Notes under the pieces: model-generated
Told to the model about the DNA's origin: nothing
The model's database searches: none
Seen by the model: the letters and a program-made list of their open reading frames with translations, nothing else
Shown: positions 48,780 to 61,418 of the stretch, in pieces
How positions within the stretch are numbered: the stretch's first letter is position 1
How the letters are laid out: each line of letters starts with the position of its first letter
Origin: Colletotrichum lupini
Taxonomy: Eukaryota; Ascomycota; Sordariomycetes; Glomerellales; Glomerellaceae
NCBI RefSeq assembly: GCF_023278565.1
Contig: NC_064672.1
Coordinates: 2,542,001 to 2,606,000 of the forward strand
Direction of reading: 5' to 3'
Length of the DNA stretch: 64,000 nt
Program-made: the position numbers and the translations under genes

Positions 48780-51700
48780 TCACTTTTTGCCGCTCTCTTG
48801 CGACTCGGCCTTGCTCTTCTCAGTTGGCAACCTGAGGACTTCAAATACCCGCTGCCAAGTAGCAACGTTGAGGTGCTCGAAATGCCGGTTCTCGGCAACC
48901 TGCTGCTGGTACCACTCGGTGGTCGGTCTGAACGTGTAAGGCCATGCGGGACGAGGATTCTGTCTGTCGATATTCATCACCCAGGTGTAGAACAAATTCT
49001 CACATCTGCTCTGTCCTGTCGGATTCATGGCTCTGGGCGGGTAAAAGATGATCTTGCTCTCGCCGCCCTGATTTCGATGACCGCCAATCATATCAATATC
49101 CATTGAAGAGTCTGTGGCATGAAGCCCGTGCCCAATGGGCGCGTCGCCGGGACAAATCTTGCGGAAACCCCTGCGCAGTAATAAAGTATCAACCGCTGGA
49201 AGATATTGCTTGCAGTCCGACATCATCACGTCCAAGTTATGGAACGTGACGTCGACTGGCAAGGTATACTCCGAAGGCTCTGTTTCGAACCCACCATACC
49301 AGACCTCTAGCAGAGGAAGGCCCCGATGTTTGTCTTCAGATCGCTCCCGTACCATCTGTATAAGGTGCTGCTGTGCCTGCAAGAGTTGAGACTCGTAGAC
49401 CTCGTTCGCTGTGGAACATCGATCCTTGGCCGCGGTGTCCCAAATAAAAAGCTCGGTTCCTTTCCAAGCCGCATGAGGCTCACGAACCCGCCAAATCGCA
49501 AGCCAGGGATGGCGCGGTGGTGGTTTGCTTGGATGATCATCTTCAGGAGTGTAAAAAACCGCGAAGTAGGTATTGAATGTCGGCGGCAGACGATAGGGTG
49601 CTGAAGGTTGCTTGAAACGCTCCTGGTAGGATGAGAAGAACGGCCAGGGCCACTCCATCCACTTGTCGAAAGTTGAAAAGTCGCGATGGAAGTCTCCATA
49701 AGAGTCAGCTGTATTAGCAATGTCTTCGTAATAGGAGACAGCAAAGCCAAAGAGCTTCCCAAATGGACACAATTTAGGACGTTCGTTGCGAGTAGCGATT
49801 GCCTTCAACTTGCTCAGGAAGTGGTGGCCAGACAAGCCTCCAAGAAGCTTGCTACCTCCACTTTGTGGTCCAAGATTATTGTCGGAACCTGACATGTTCT
49901 GACGCGGGCTAGGAAAATCGGGATTTGGTTCGGCTCCTCGATCGCGCCCAACCCCAGGCGGATATATGGGAATGTCGCCGTCTTTGATCAGATGGCTATT
50001 GTCGGAAGTGCCATCTGTTCCTAGAACGTGGAACTTGCGGAACTGGTCGAAACGAGTTTGGGACCAACAGCCGAACCAATTCACCAAGCTTTGCTCGTCG
50101 TTGGCATCAATAGATCCATCAGCAAAGACAATGGCCTCGACCTGCTCATCCGGCACAATGGTTGTGTCTATGGCCGACTGGAGGCCTTCCACTATCGCCC
50201 ATGTCTCGAATCGAGCTGTGCAATCTTCTTTGCTCAATCCTGCAATTCGTGCTATATCCTCGCGCTTCGACGTTGACCACTGGCGTGTTAGGTCACCATC
50301 TGCCATCAAGTCGTCTCGGCGGGCGGATCGCTCATGCGCAAGATCCCGCAAATACTCCCGTAAGCTCGCCGCCGCCACGATCTTTTGGTTATTATTAGGC
50401 TTTTGATAGGTCCTATTGTACCACTGAAAGAGTTGGAAGGCACGGCGTGGTTCAGAGACCAGAAAACTTGGCGTAACTAAAATTGCGTTACCGTGGGGGA
50501 AAAATCTCGTCAACTCGAATGTGCCCAGCTTTGGCATCTCGTTGTGCATAGACCGAATAGATGGGTACGCGGGAGACAGCTGGAGTGACTCCCCAATGCA
50601 CCAAAAGACGTAAGTTGCACTGCTCTTATGCAAAAGCAGCTTGAGCAAACCAGGGAACTGTCGGAGCGAATCGGCGGCTGCCTCATGAACAATGATAACT
50701 CCTTGCGTAACAATCTTCGGGTTGGTAAAGGCGGCCCAGTCGCCACCCGTTTTAGTTGAGAATATCCTACATTCGGGATTCTCTGAGCGAAGCCACTCGC
50801 TCATAGCCTCGAGTAACAGCACCCTAGATGGAGGAAACGCCAGGTAGAAATTGTGGCGTACATTTCGAATGCCGGGGGGCAGAATCATATGGTAGTCGAG
50901 GCGTAAGAGATCGCGGAAGATGGCAATTCGCGAAGCTATCTTTGAAGCGTTGATCTGTCTGATTGGTAAAGGCTTCTTAACAGCCGGCTGGGGCTTGAAG
51001 ATGACATATTTCAGATAGACGTTTGCCGGGCTGTTGGCTTCGACTTCAGGCATTGTTTGCTTCCAATCTTCACACCCAGCTGGGTAAATGACAATGAGAA
51101 AGTCTTCATAGAAGCACGCAACCCCAAACGCCCCTGATCGGAGCCGTTCTGCTGCTCTCTCCACAGCAACTTGATCGTTGTTTGACTTGGGCCTGACGCT
51201 TCCATTTGCGAGTACCCTTTCAATAACAATTGCCCTTTGAGAGGCAAAAGTTCTGGCTGTGAAATTTCTGGCGAAATGCAGCAGTTTCTCGTCAACAAAT
51301 TGAGAATGCCAAGCGTCAGAGTCGGCTCTAACATTATCAAATGTCATTTCAATGTCCTTGCTTCCCGGAGGACCTAAAACGACAGTTTTGTCGTGGTTTT
51401 GGCCTGTGCTTCTCGACTTGTAGTCTGTTATTGATAACTTGCGAAGGATAGAATGAGGCTTAGCAGGCGGTTGAGTAGACTGTGACGGATCTGAAGGCAT
51501 CGGGGGCGACTTGAGTCTTTTTGGCCGAGCAGTCGGGTAGTCCACGTCCATCTCTTCTGGCTCATCGGCAAGTGGAACGTCTGCAAACTGAACGGACTTC
51601 CTTTTCTTGGTCGTTGGCTGAATAGTCTGGGGCTGACCGAGATTTTGAGGGTGTGACACCCCCGCCCTCTCCGACGCTGTCATACTGGACTCACTGGCTG

Positions 51701-52853
51701 ACCTCGTCGAGAGATCATCGACTGAACGCTTCAGTACAGACCGAGGGATGCTAGCGGTGGTATTGGTACTCGGATTGATGTTTGTACCGGTAGTGGTTCC
51801 AGGAGGCGGCCCGCGGCTGATGCTGAATAGCTTCGTTGGGACTGCCGCGGGAGCCATGTCCGCTTTCTCACGACCTTGTAACTCAGCTTTTCTCTTGAGT
51901 CGGTGATTTGAGAAAAGACGAGCATCCTTGTTAGGATCGGCCACGTTCTGTACGAGTTGACGGCGCTGCTTTGATTGCTTGCCGGCCGCGAAGACATTGA
52001 TGCCCGTTCCGGTGTTCTGTGATCTAACCATTGTCCTAGAGCTCACAGCAGTCTTTTTGGCCCTGTGAGTGGTCCGCGCAGTTGCTGTCGCGCTATTCGG
52101 CAACCGGCTAGTTGTCGCATTGTTGACCACCCTGCCCGGCAGAGGCTTCTTCTTTGCTGTTCCTTGATATTCAGTCGCCGCTGCCAGCGCCGAAGGTGGC
52201 TGTGAGCGTGGCTGAGGGCTAGAGCTGGATTGTGCCTTTCTTGTTGTTGATTTTGGTTTCTCTGTCGCTGAAGCCCGTTTCTGAAGGATTGCTTCCTTTG
52301 CGACCTCCTGCTTAGGGGCGATCTTGGAGGGTTGAGTATCAGAATAAGACGCATCTTCGTTTCGCTCCACAGCCTTTGGAGGGGGGAATACGGCGTTGTA
52401 ATCATCCTCCCCAACGTCTTCGTCGCTGAGATAATAATCCGCTTTGGTTTCGCCCTCCCATAGCCTAGGCTGGATACCTCGTTTTTTCCGTTCAACGTTG
52501 CGCTGGTGATGCCGCTGGTATTTGTCCTCTTGACGCTTGACCACGCTTTCTTGCCAGGCGACAATGTCGAACGGCTTCTCCTCCCCACAAGCTTGCTTTG
52601 CTTGAGTGTCTTTCCATTCCCCAAGTAGCTCATCCGTCACGTTTTCTTCAGGCTCCCATGTGGCCTCTTCAATGGGGTAACCAGTCCACTCTACCAGAAA
52701 TTTGTCTCTCCCACCTTCGCGACACTGAGCGCGGATACCCTCTACCAGCCATTCCTCATCGGAATCGTGTTCGGACGCGAGGGTGGAGTTGATGGAGATG
52801 TTGTCATCGTCAGGTTGCTTATCATCGGCGACGAAAAGCCCGGAAGCATCCAT
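48780..52853 (-). CDS. Large chromodomain protein, C-terminal region of unknown function
   Basis: An uninterrupted frame of 1357 aa starts at ATG MDASGLFVADDK. A chromodomain occupies about residues 33-85 (EEWLVEGIRAQCREGG, then KFLVEWTGYPIEEATWEPEENV). By alignment to HP1, cage positions are Trp35, Trp56 and Tyr59, so methyl-lysine binding looks intact. Residues about 150-480 are disordered and basic (Lys/Arg/Ser/Pro/Gln). From about 500 onward the protein appears folded and rich in Trp, Phe and Tyr, including FELTRFFPHGNAILVTPSFL near 775 and a C-terminal part with KWMEWPWPFFSSYQERF and HPWLAIWRV; I recognise no catalytic motif. The likely role is reading histone methylation and tethering a chromatin complex. 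The neighbouring Hda1 gene suggests an HDAC connection, but that is inference only. Confidence 0.8.
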   Translation of the reverse strand: MDASGLFVADDKQPDDDNISINSTLASEHDSDEEWLVEGIRAQCREGGRDKFLVEWTGYPIEEATWEPEENVTDELLGEWKDTQAKQACGEEKPFDIVAWQESVVKRQEDKYQRHHQRNVERKKRGIQPRLWEGETKADYYLSDEDVGEDDYNAVFPPPKAVERNEDASYSDTQPSKIAPKQEVAKEAILQKRASATEKPKSTTRKAQSSSSPQPRSQPPSALAAATEYQGTAKKKPLPGRVVNNATTSRLPNSATATARTTHRAKKTAVSSRTMVRSQNTGTGINVFAAGKQSKQRRQLVQNVADPNKDARLFSNHRLKRKAELQGREKADMAPAAVPTKLFSISRGPPPGTTTGTNINPSTNTTASIPRSVLKRSVDDLSTRSASESSMTASERAGVSHPQNLGQPQTIQPTTKKRKSVQFADVPLADEPEEMDVDYPTARPKRLKSPPMPSDPSQSTQPPAKPHSILRKLSITDYKSRSTGQNHDKTVVLGPPGSKDIEMTFDNVRADSDAWHSQFVDEKLLHFARNFTARTFASQRAIVIERVLANGSVRPKSNNDQVAVERAAERLRSGAFGVACFYEDFLIVIYPAGCEDWKQTMPEVEANSPANVYLKYVIFKPQPAVKKPLPIRQINASKIASRIAIFRDLLRLDYHMILPPGIRNVRHNFYLAFPPSRVLLLEAMSEWLRSENPECRIFSTKTGGDWAAFTNPKIVTQGVIIVHEAAADSLRQFPGLLKLLLHKSSATYVFWCIGESLQLSPAYPSIRSMHNEMPKLGTFELTRFFPHGNAILVTPSFLVSEPRRAFQLFQWYNRTYQKPNNNQKIVAAASLREYLRDLAHERSARRDDLMADGDLTRQWSTSKREDIARIAGLSKEDCTARFETWAIVEGLQSAIDTTIVPDEQVEAIVFADGSIDANDEQSLVNWFGCWSQTRFDQFRKFHVLGTDGTSDNSHLIKDGDIPIYPPGVGRDRGAEPNPDFPSPRQNMSGSDNNLGPQSGGSKLLGGLSGHHFLSKLKAIATRNERPKLCPFGKLFGFAVSYYEDIANTADSYGDFHRDFSTFDKWMEWPWPFFSSYQERFKQPSAPYRLPPTFNTYFAVFYTPEDDHPSKPPPRHPWLAIWRVREPHAAWKGTELFIWDTAAKDRCSTANEVYESQLLQAQQHLIQMVRERSEDKHRGLPLLEVWYGGFETEPSEYTLPVDVTFHNLDVMMSDCKQYLPAVDTLLLRRGFRKICPGDAPIGHGLHATDSSMDIDMIGGHRNQGGESKIIFYPPRAMNPTGQSRCENLFYTWVMNIDRQNPRPAWPYTFRPTTEWYQQQVAENRHFEHLNVATWQRVFEVLRLPTEKSKAESQESGKK

Positions 52854-53508
52854 GGCACGCTTATACTCTGGAAAGCATATCCAGAATGCACGCGTGAAGG
52901 AATACGCTGTGGTCGTATGTGTGAACTGTTGCCACAGGTTTTCGACGCACCAAAGGTCGATACACTCAGATGACGATGTGACTCTTGATACGCGAGGTAG
53001 CAGGCCTCAGTGAATGCAACCGCACGTTGTGTGGGAGCTTGAAGGAGAACCTCTAATACTCGAAGCGCAGAGCTGATCAGGCGAGGACCGAAATTGGTTG
53101 ATGAGGCAAAGAGGATGGAGCTCTTGTTCATGAACTTTAATGTAGTTATGTGCACTGATCAAAGGTAAGCGATGAGGTTATTCGGGCAAGGTAATGAGGA
53201 CTAACCGGCGGGACAGAATGCGTCCCTACTCGTCAGGTACCAAAGGGCAATCAATACATTGAAAATTGAGAGGGGCGGGAGATGTGGAATTTTGTACAGA
53301 GTAAAACCAGGTATTTATGGGATTGCTGGCGTGAAATTGGGCGCGAAAAGTAACGATTCAATATCGAGGATGCACCGGAGCGGTGGGAGAGCGTTTACAT
53401 GCATGTCAGGGCGCCATGGAACAGTGTCCGTGCAGCATTTCAGGGAAGGTTCCACGGCCCACGGTGCCTTCAGTGTTCACAGGTCTGCTACCATGGAAGA
53501 AGGTAAGG

Positions 53509-53524
53509 AAGGTACGGGTACCTT
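53509..53524. repeat. Inverted repeat AAGGTACGGGTACCTT
   Basis: Perfect 7-bp arms flank a 2-nt centre. It belongs to the AGGTA/TACCT palindrome set. Confidence 0.7.
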
Positions 53525-54840
53525 ATTCTAATTGGACCTGCCTTTCCAACGATAGCGGAAGGCAGCGGGTAACATCTTGGCGTGCAGAGAGCAGTGTCCT
53601 GCAAGCACTCGGATAAGAAGCAACTTTCCACCGACGACCTCTTGAACGTTACTGAACGTACGAGATGGCACATCTACGTAAGGCAGTTACTCAAGGGACC
53701 TGATCAGATCCTTTTCAGAGAGTCGGCACTTGTAAAGAAAACTTTCTACGGATACTTTGATCAACTAGGGAGTTGGTTGGATACGGTAAGTGTGCACACG
53801 CAGACAGGAGCTTCCTTTGCCTGTGTTGACGATCTAAAGATGATCACCTCAACTGGCAAGGAAATTGTTCAAAACCTAGGTACACCTCACTGAATCTCGA
53901 CAAATTGTAGAATCTGCCTGTGATTACGGACCTCAGCGGTAAACAAAGCTCAGCTTACCTTATGGAAGGCTCAATCTGGAAGTTTGTGTCATGCATGTGG
54001 CGTTGAAGATTGAGTGCTGTTGCTTGGGGGGCAGTGCGTGTAAATGGACTACGTCAGCTTCTTTGGTACTTCAGTAGAGATCAAGCTGTGTGTGACACTC
54101 AGGGCACATGGCGAGCTGGGTCAGAAGAAGCGACCTGAGCCATGCTGAGGTTGTCCTCTCTGAACACCGCAGCCTGGGCACACGTGATGCTTGAGGTGAA
54201 ACGCGACACTTCCGGCTACCGACGGCGGGATCCCGTTCTGGATCCTCGCACACTGCAGTCAACTGCAGACCTCTCCATGTCCTGTCAATCTTCGAGGCAA
54301 AGAAGGGAGACGCCGATGTGACGAACGTGGTTGGTGCATGCCCGGCGGTGGTGTGGCTCAGCGGGTTCAGCACATCCGGGAACGTGGACCATATCTCCCC
54401 CTTCGACTTTGATGTGCCCGGGCAGGGAATGGGTAGCCATTGAAGTCATGGAAGCAAAGGCATTGATCAATCTTTGGTACTTTCCTGGCCAGCGTGTCGT
54501 CTATCTATCTGCATTCTTCCCAAAGTACGTCTTTGACCTTTTTGCATACTATGGATGTTCCAGTTACTTGACAACCCCACCAGTTGAATGATCTGGCGGC
54601 AGGGAGATGCCGAATTGCTGGTTTCTAAAAACACCACGAATGGCTTTCTGATTCCAACTGTACCTTGAAAAACAAACACCCCCATTTTCTTTCACAGAAA
54701 TAAACATATCCATCACTCCTCTTTTTAATATGTTTACCTCTTGCTCGTCTACTCAATAGTGCAAAAAGCACGGTAGTCTCTCATGCGTATCAAACGTTAG
54801 CAGAGCTCTGAGGTATATCATTAACTTGCACCATGAGCCA

Positions 54841-54865
54841 AAGTACCTTGGCTGTCAAGGTACTT
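54841..54865. repeat. Inverted repeat, arms AAGTACCTTG / CAAGGTACTT
   Basis: Perfect 10-bp arms flank a 5-nt loop (GCTGT). It lies in the intergenic region upstream of the Rab11 gene and again carries the TACCT/AGGTA core. Confidence 0.8.
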
Positions 54866-55340
54866 CCTGTACCTGGATACTCCCAATCTTCCAGCACCCA
54901 GGACCCGACAAGCCCCCTTTGCAGCTGGCTTGCGACGGAATACAACCCCCAGTAGTACCCTTACCTCACTTAGGTACGCCCGACTTCCCCTTTCCCAGTG
55001 GCTGTTTGCTCTCTGGGTACCTTACCTAAAGTGCCTACCTCCCTCCAGGCAAAGCGAGTTTCTGTGGCCTAGAACTGCCCGGGTGCCGACACCACCACCT
55101 CACCTCAATCTTTGCTGCCTCACCCACCACCCTATGCTGCCTTGACCTGCACTGTCCACCACCTCTCTCAGTCTGGTTCAGTTCCAGACCCTTACACCTT
55201 GCCTCGCCTCAACTCAACTGCTTTATCTCTCGGGGCCGCGCACCACCTCCATCGAGCCGCAGTATCCTCGCTTCGCAACACCAACGAACCTACAACTTCC
55301 TAGACACCTGCCCATCGCATTTGCAACACAATCCGACATC

Positions 55341-56345
<1,005 letters not shown>

Positions 56346-57603
56346 GCGAATCCCCTTCTGCGAAACTGTTTCACGGCCTTTTGGGAGGGCTGCTACGGTC
56401 GATATCATGGCATGTCACACACATGCCCCGGAATCTGTACGCCACTTGGTCAAGGAGGGGCTGCTGCATCGAGGAATGACTAGGAATCCAATGAGTCTTT
56501 TTTATGATTTCCGAAGGGACGGAGTATAGTCTCGGCCTTTCTTTTGTTCTCCTTTATACGGCTCAGTGCGGCTTGTCTGGGATTTGACGTTTCTGACGAT
56601 CGCTCTGAGATGCTTACGTAGTTGAATGAATCCATCTTAATGCCTTGAGGGAGCGTCTTCTAGGTGGAATTTGGTGATGTGCGAAGCATTTTGTGGCTGC
56701 TCCATCCAACGACCTGTCCTCGCCATATAACATGCACACCGTAGACAAGATACCCCTTAGCGAGGATGTCCGTAATGTGCGATGGTACCTCGAATAAACG
56801 GGTCGCATCTTTGGCCGCCTTCAACCTGATCAGGAAGTGTTCGTGAGTTCTGACGTACCCGTTCAGATGCACCAATACAGTAGGTAATTACTACCTCAGG
56901 TCTTTTGCCGTCATGACAGGTGTTCCTCTGAGCTCAGAGTGGCTTCTGCCCCTGGCCCAGCTCAATACCTTAGTGGTCAAACCAGCCATGTGTTTACATT
57001 GAAGTACCGCATTCCCAAATTTCGGGGTCTTTCTCAAGCCATGTCCTGGCATCACACTGGTCAGGATGTCTCGAAGCGCTCCAGCGAGGTGAAATTGAGG
57101 TGGGCATGCAAGCTTGCTGCGATCCACAAAGTTTCTTTCCCCCCAGCCGCGCGCTAGGTACTCATAGGTGCTGCGGTGCCCATCCCCTCACGCCTGGCCC
57201 TGCCCCTCGAGTCCCCCTCGCTCTTCAGCTGGGTTAGCCCGCGCATGAGTTACTGTCCCCCCCTTCTGTGGCACACTCTGACACGGTCTGGGCGACAGGG
57301 CAGCGGAGGGAACGAATGCGCCGGAGTTAGGTACGTACCTCCCTTACTCATTAAAAAGGTTCGAGGTGCACTGGCACCACAGGGAACCTCTTAAGTGGGT
57401 GTGTGCCCCGCTACACCGGGTCACCGCCTGGCCGATAAGCTCTCTTATCAGGCGTCCCGTCTGTAGCGGAAAGAAAAAAATTTGGGCTGGTCGCAAACCA
57501 TCGGCTTCTGTTTCCTGCAGGTGGGCTGCGATATCTTCTTCGCGTCAAACATCAATCTTCGACGTCGCCAACACACCCCACACCACCTTCGTGACTCGAT
57601 AAG
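56346..57603. other. Intergenic, no gene seen
   Basis: This holds the 3' flank of the Rab11 gene and the BRX1 promoter. It contains the palindrome AGGTACGTACCT at 57329-57340. Confidence 0.45.
57329..57340. repeat. Palindrome AGGTACGTACCT
   Basis: This perfect 12-bp palindrome in the BRX1 upstream region is a member of the dispersed AGGTA/TACCT set. Confidence 0.7.
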
Positions 57604-58772
57604 ATGGCTTCCGTATACAAGTCATTGTCCAAGAAGGCCGACAAGCCTGAGGCGCCGACCAATGGCGTCAAGAAGGTGCGCCAGAAGAGGCGCGCTCTGG
57701 TTCTTTCAAGCAGAGGCGTCACTTACAGGTGAAGCTCCGCCAATAGATCTCCATGTGCCATGGCAGTCACGCTGACCTTTGAACTCGACAGACACCGACA
57801 CCTGATGACCGATATTCACTCGATGATGCCCCACGGAAAGTTGGACAGCAAGGTCCGTACTATCCCCGCCATTGCTGGCTGTCCTCATCGACAATTCTCG
57901 ATCCTGACAAACCGCTCTAGTTCGATACCAAGTCAAAACTCCACGTCCTCAACGAACTCGCCGAGCTCAACTCGACACCTCAGATTTGCTACCTGGAGGC
58001 CAGGAAGCACCAGGACTTGTACATGTGGTTGGCAAACGTGAGTGTTTCCCACTACGATAGTTCATCTCGAGGATGGTGGGCATTACTGACATTGACAAGG
58101 CACCGAACGGCCCCAGTGTGCGTCTACACATCCAAAATATCATGACCATGGAGGAGTTGCGATTCCCGGGTAACTGTCTTAAGGGCAGCCGTCCTATACT
58201 GTCCTTTGACGCCGCATTCGACACCGAGCCTCATCTTCAAGTCATCAAGAACTTGATGACAATGGTGTTCGGTGTTCCAGAGGGAGCGAGAAAGTCCAAG
58301 CCTTTCGTGGACCACGTGATGGGAATTAGCTGGGTTGACGAGAAGATCTGGATCCGCTGTAAGTCCGACTGCTACTTTACCAACCGCATTTGCGTACTCA
58401 AGGCTGACACTGCGACAATCAGACTTCGAGGTCAAGGAGGTCGATGCCGAGACGGAGGAGGAAACTGGAAAGTCAGTCCTCAGAGGAGGCAAGACAGACG
58501 TCGCCCTGGTAGAGATTGGTCCGCGGTGGACGGCAACCCCGATTGTCATACTCGAAGGCAGCATGTGTGGAAGCAAGATCTGGGAGAGCCGAAGCTTCGT
58601 CTCCCCGAACCAGATTCGTGCGGACCTGAGGAAGAAGAAGTCTACTCGCCACGTCTCGCGGACGGAGCAGGAGGTAGAGCGGGCGGCAAAGAGAGGCGAG
58701 CTTGGCCTCAGAAGCAAGGGTGGAAAGAGCGCGGCGAAGGACGAGCTGGATACCAAGGCACTGTTTGCGTAA
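57604..58772 (+). CDS. BRX1: Ribosome biogenesis protein Brx1 (Brix domain)
   Basis: Exons 57604..57728, 57792..57852, 57921..58037, 58100..58358 and 58423..58772 give 303 aa, close to yeast Brx1. The reading begins MASVYKSLSKKADK and continues RALVLSSRGVTYRHRHLMTDI, DTKSKLHVLNELAEL, YLEARKHQDLYMWLAN, then APNGPSVRLHIQNI, FPGNCLKGSRPILSFD, ARKSKPFVDHVMGISWVDEKIWIR, VALVEIGPRW and ILEGSMCGSKIWES, all Brix-domain landmarks. Brx1 is a nucleolar factor needed for assembly of the large ribosomal subunit. The third intron ends in AAG rather than CAG/TAG (GACATTGACAAG before GCACCGAACGGC); frame and the conserved ANAPNGPS segment require it. The tail is Lys/Arg-rich, as expected for a pre-rRNA-associated protein. 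Confidence 0.94.
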
Positions 58773-60082
58773 TAATGAGATTCCATGCTGTTCGGGCATA
58801 TTTGAGTTTATTGACTGGCAAAGGGCCAATTTTTTTCTTCTCTTTTTGCTCAAGAATTTTGAAATGCCGAGGAACTCTGGAGCACAAGAAGAAGACAGAG
58901 AAGCATGAGATACGCCAGGTGAAAGATACGGTATATACCTGGCATCATTCATTCATTCATAGGTGCGAGCAAGCGGTGCGAAGCTTTTGATAGCAAAATA
59001 CGTACTCCCACTGTCGGCTCCAACATCCTCTCAATGATTGGCTAATGCGGCGCAAGCACCCTAGCCACAATCACGAGCGATACGGTACCCCTGACGCCAA
59101 CTCCCCGGGGAAGGAACCCACTGGAGGTAAGGTAGGGAGACAACTTCCGTCATATTGGACCGGAAACTCGTGGTACCTGTGCGGCTTGACCTCCTGAGCT
59201 TGAGCAACATTAGGTCAGCAATCGGGACCTTGGTGCATGTCCTCTGCGTCACCGTCGCGTCTACCCTTTCACTTGACCTCGATTCCCCCTTCGCGTTGAG
59301 GTTTCCCTTCCTGCAGCACTGCTTCAGCAACTCAGCACTGCGTTTTGTGTGAGCAAGCATGGCCAACCGGGACATCTGCCAGCCCATTTCGACCAATATC
59401 GCGTCTTCTGTGCAAATAATGCCGACCTACATCATCGCCCTTATTGATAGCCCCAACGTCGGGGTTATCAGGAAGTAAACCCATTGATCCGATACCTCAC
59501 CGGTGATTTCATTCATCCGTGAGGCCAGACGAGACGAATCAGTCTCCGAAATACACGCACATTTATTGTGACTGGATTCTTATCCGGTGATAATTTGTTG
59601 AAGCGCACGTCAGAGCTTCCCTTCAGCATCAAAGCTAGACCAAGGGCTCTAGCTCATTCTGTCCGTCCTTGATCAGCAGGCAAGCATCAAAAGACGCCAG
59701 CGAATTCATTGTCACGAGGTTCACTAAAAGGAGCTGCCTGGAAACAACATGCTGCAATACACCAGTGAGTCGCGCGTTTGTCAACACTGTTGTTTTTGGG
59801 ATGAAGCCTCTAAGAAGTCCATAGATTCGACTCGTACTATCTTTGCTGCCGAAGGCGTTCCGTTGCTTCTCTGACTTGTTCATCTGAATCATCGTCAATT
59901 TGAATCACCATCAGACTAAACTACAGTCAGACTGCCCTCTCACCACACACATCCCCCAGCCCGAAACCTGACTCTGCATTGCTCTATCGGATCAACCTCT
60001 TCCTTATACTTGATCAACTTTCAGACCACGATCGCCTTCATTACACATAGACCGCTATAGACAACCGTTGATTGCTTTCAAG
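58773..60082. other. Intergenic, no gene seen
   Basis: This contains the BRX1 3' flank and the F-box gene promoter. Open frames of about 80-110 codons on the minus strand (59061-59396, 59635-59898) have no recognisable motif. Confidence 0.45.
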
Positions 60083-61418
60083 ATGTCTTCAACTTACTCA
60101 TCACTATTTGTGGGCCAACAGCTGCAATCAGACCTGGCGGATGGCGATCTTGGCAAATTGGACGGCCTCGAAGGGCTTCCCCTTGAGATTATTTTCGATA
60201 TTTACCATCAACTCGATGTCCGAAGCATACTCTCCCTGGCTCAGGTCAACACTCTTTTCCATGGACTCCTGACAAGAAATAAGGCGGCAATTTTGCTACC
60301 AGTCCTTCAGCGAGAGTTCAGCCCCTTGCCCGAGCTTCTCCAAGTCTTCACGGCTTCGGACCAAGACATGAGCCAGTATGGAGATACCTTTCAGCCGCGA
60401 CGAGTAGTTTTCAGAAGATTTCCGGGCGACATGACGGGCGTCACCTTATCCCGTGGCGGTGTTCAGCACAATACAGGGGCTTTGGACGGCGACAAACCAC
60501 CAAGAACTACTTTGCCGTCACCTCGATCGGTCACGCTTGTTGAACGAGACTTGAGGCCCTTGCTGAAGTATTGCTTGGTGACACGACAATGGGAGGAATT
60601 ATTCCCTCAACTCCACTGGTTTGCGACACCTGAGGACTGCCGTCAACTTAACGAATTAGAGAAGTTCAAGCTTCGCCGTGCTCTTTATCGTTGGTGGCTC
60701 TACGCCTTTTACTTTCACGGTGAACTTCTTCGTCCTCGGAGCAGTCAGCCGGAGCCGTTTGTCAACGATGTCCGAACCAGTCACATGAGACTTCATTCAA
60801 CTCGCGAACTGATCGAGATGAGAGATCTTTTTTTTTCGATGAAGAATCTTGTGCGGCATTACATCTACCCGAACTTAGAGCAGAACCTAGAACCTGTAAG
60901 TGGTATTTGGCATCTTGCAATTCGATATTGCAGGCGCAGTGGTATTAGAATCTAATCAATACTGACATCTATTAAAGGTTGACGAGAGCAGCCCACTCGA
61001 GCCTATGATCGAGACCAGCATTCGCGAACGCATTGTGGACACGTATGCCAAGCTCGATCCGGAAGACCTGATGTTTTACTTCGAGAACTTGTTCAACTAC
61101 CCTCGGAAGAGGCTGGTAATGGATGTCAATTTGAAGCACCCCGCATTCTCCCAGGACCAGGAATCGTTTGTAGCAGCGATCCAGTCCGCGACAGACGAGC
61201 GGCCGTGGCTTTTCGACATTGCTGATTTGACCAGCATTGGAGGCATCGTTACCTCTGATGACGACTTGGACAAACATCTTGTTCGTGACGGCAGCCACGA
61301 TGGCTCGATTCCTCCTCCGGGAGCGTTCCGGCGGCCGAGAGGGATCTGGGCGCCACCAGGAGATGATGGTCGAGCTCTCGCCGAGCGAAGTCATTCCTAT
61401 GGAGGGCAACGTTACTAA
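60083..61418 (+). CDS. F-box protein, substrate unknown
   Basis: Exons 60083..60895 and 60978..61418 give 417 aa. The frame is open upstream to a TTG at 60068, but the first ATG (AAGATGTCTTC) is at 60083. An F-box lies at about 28-75: LEGLPLEIIFDIYHQLDVRSILSLAQVNTLFHGLL, with the usual LP..I start. The remainder is alpha-helical looking, with YRWWLYAFYFHGELLRPRS and a motif around DPEDLMFYFENLFNYPRKRL; the C-terminal end is Gly/Pro/Arg-rich and probably disordered. F-box proteins link substrates to SCF ubiquitin ligases through Skp1. The substrate-binding part matches no repeat class I know (no WD40, LRR or Kelch), as is common for fungal F-box proteins. The intron ends in AAAG, a less usual acceptor, but the join EPVDESSPLEP keeps frame. 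Confidence 0.8.

Larger units (their letters stand above)
52854..55340. other. Intergenic, no gene seen
   Basis: These 2.5 kb hold the promoters of the chromodomain gene and the Rab gene. They contain a 10-bp inverted repeat at 54841-54865, a smaller one at 53509-53524, and several TACCT/AGGTA motifs near 54838-55040. The last 250 nt are C/T-rich, as expected for the Rab11 leader. Confidence 0.45.

Noticed and set aside
60068..60082. An upstream TTG start of the F-box gene
   Set aside because: An ATG in good context (AAGATG) lies at 60083.
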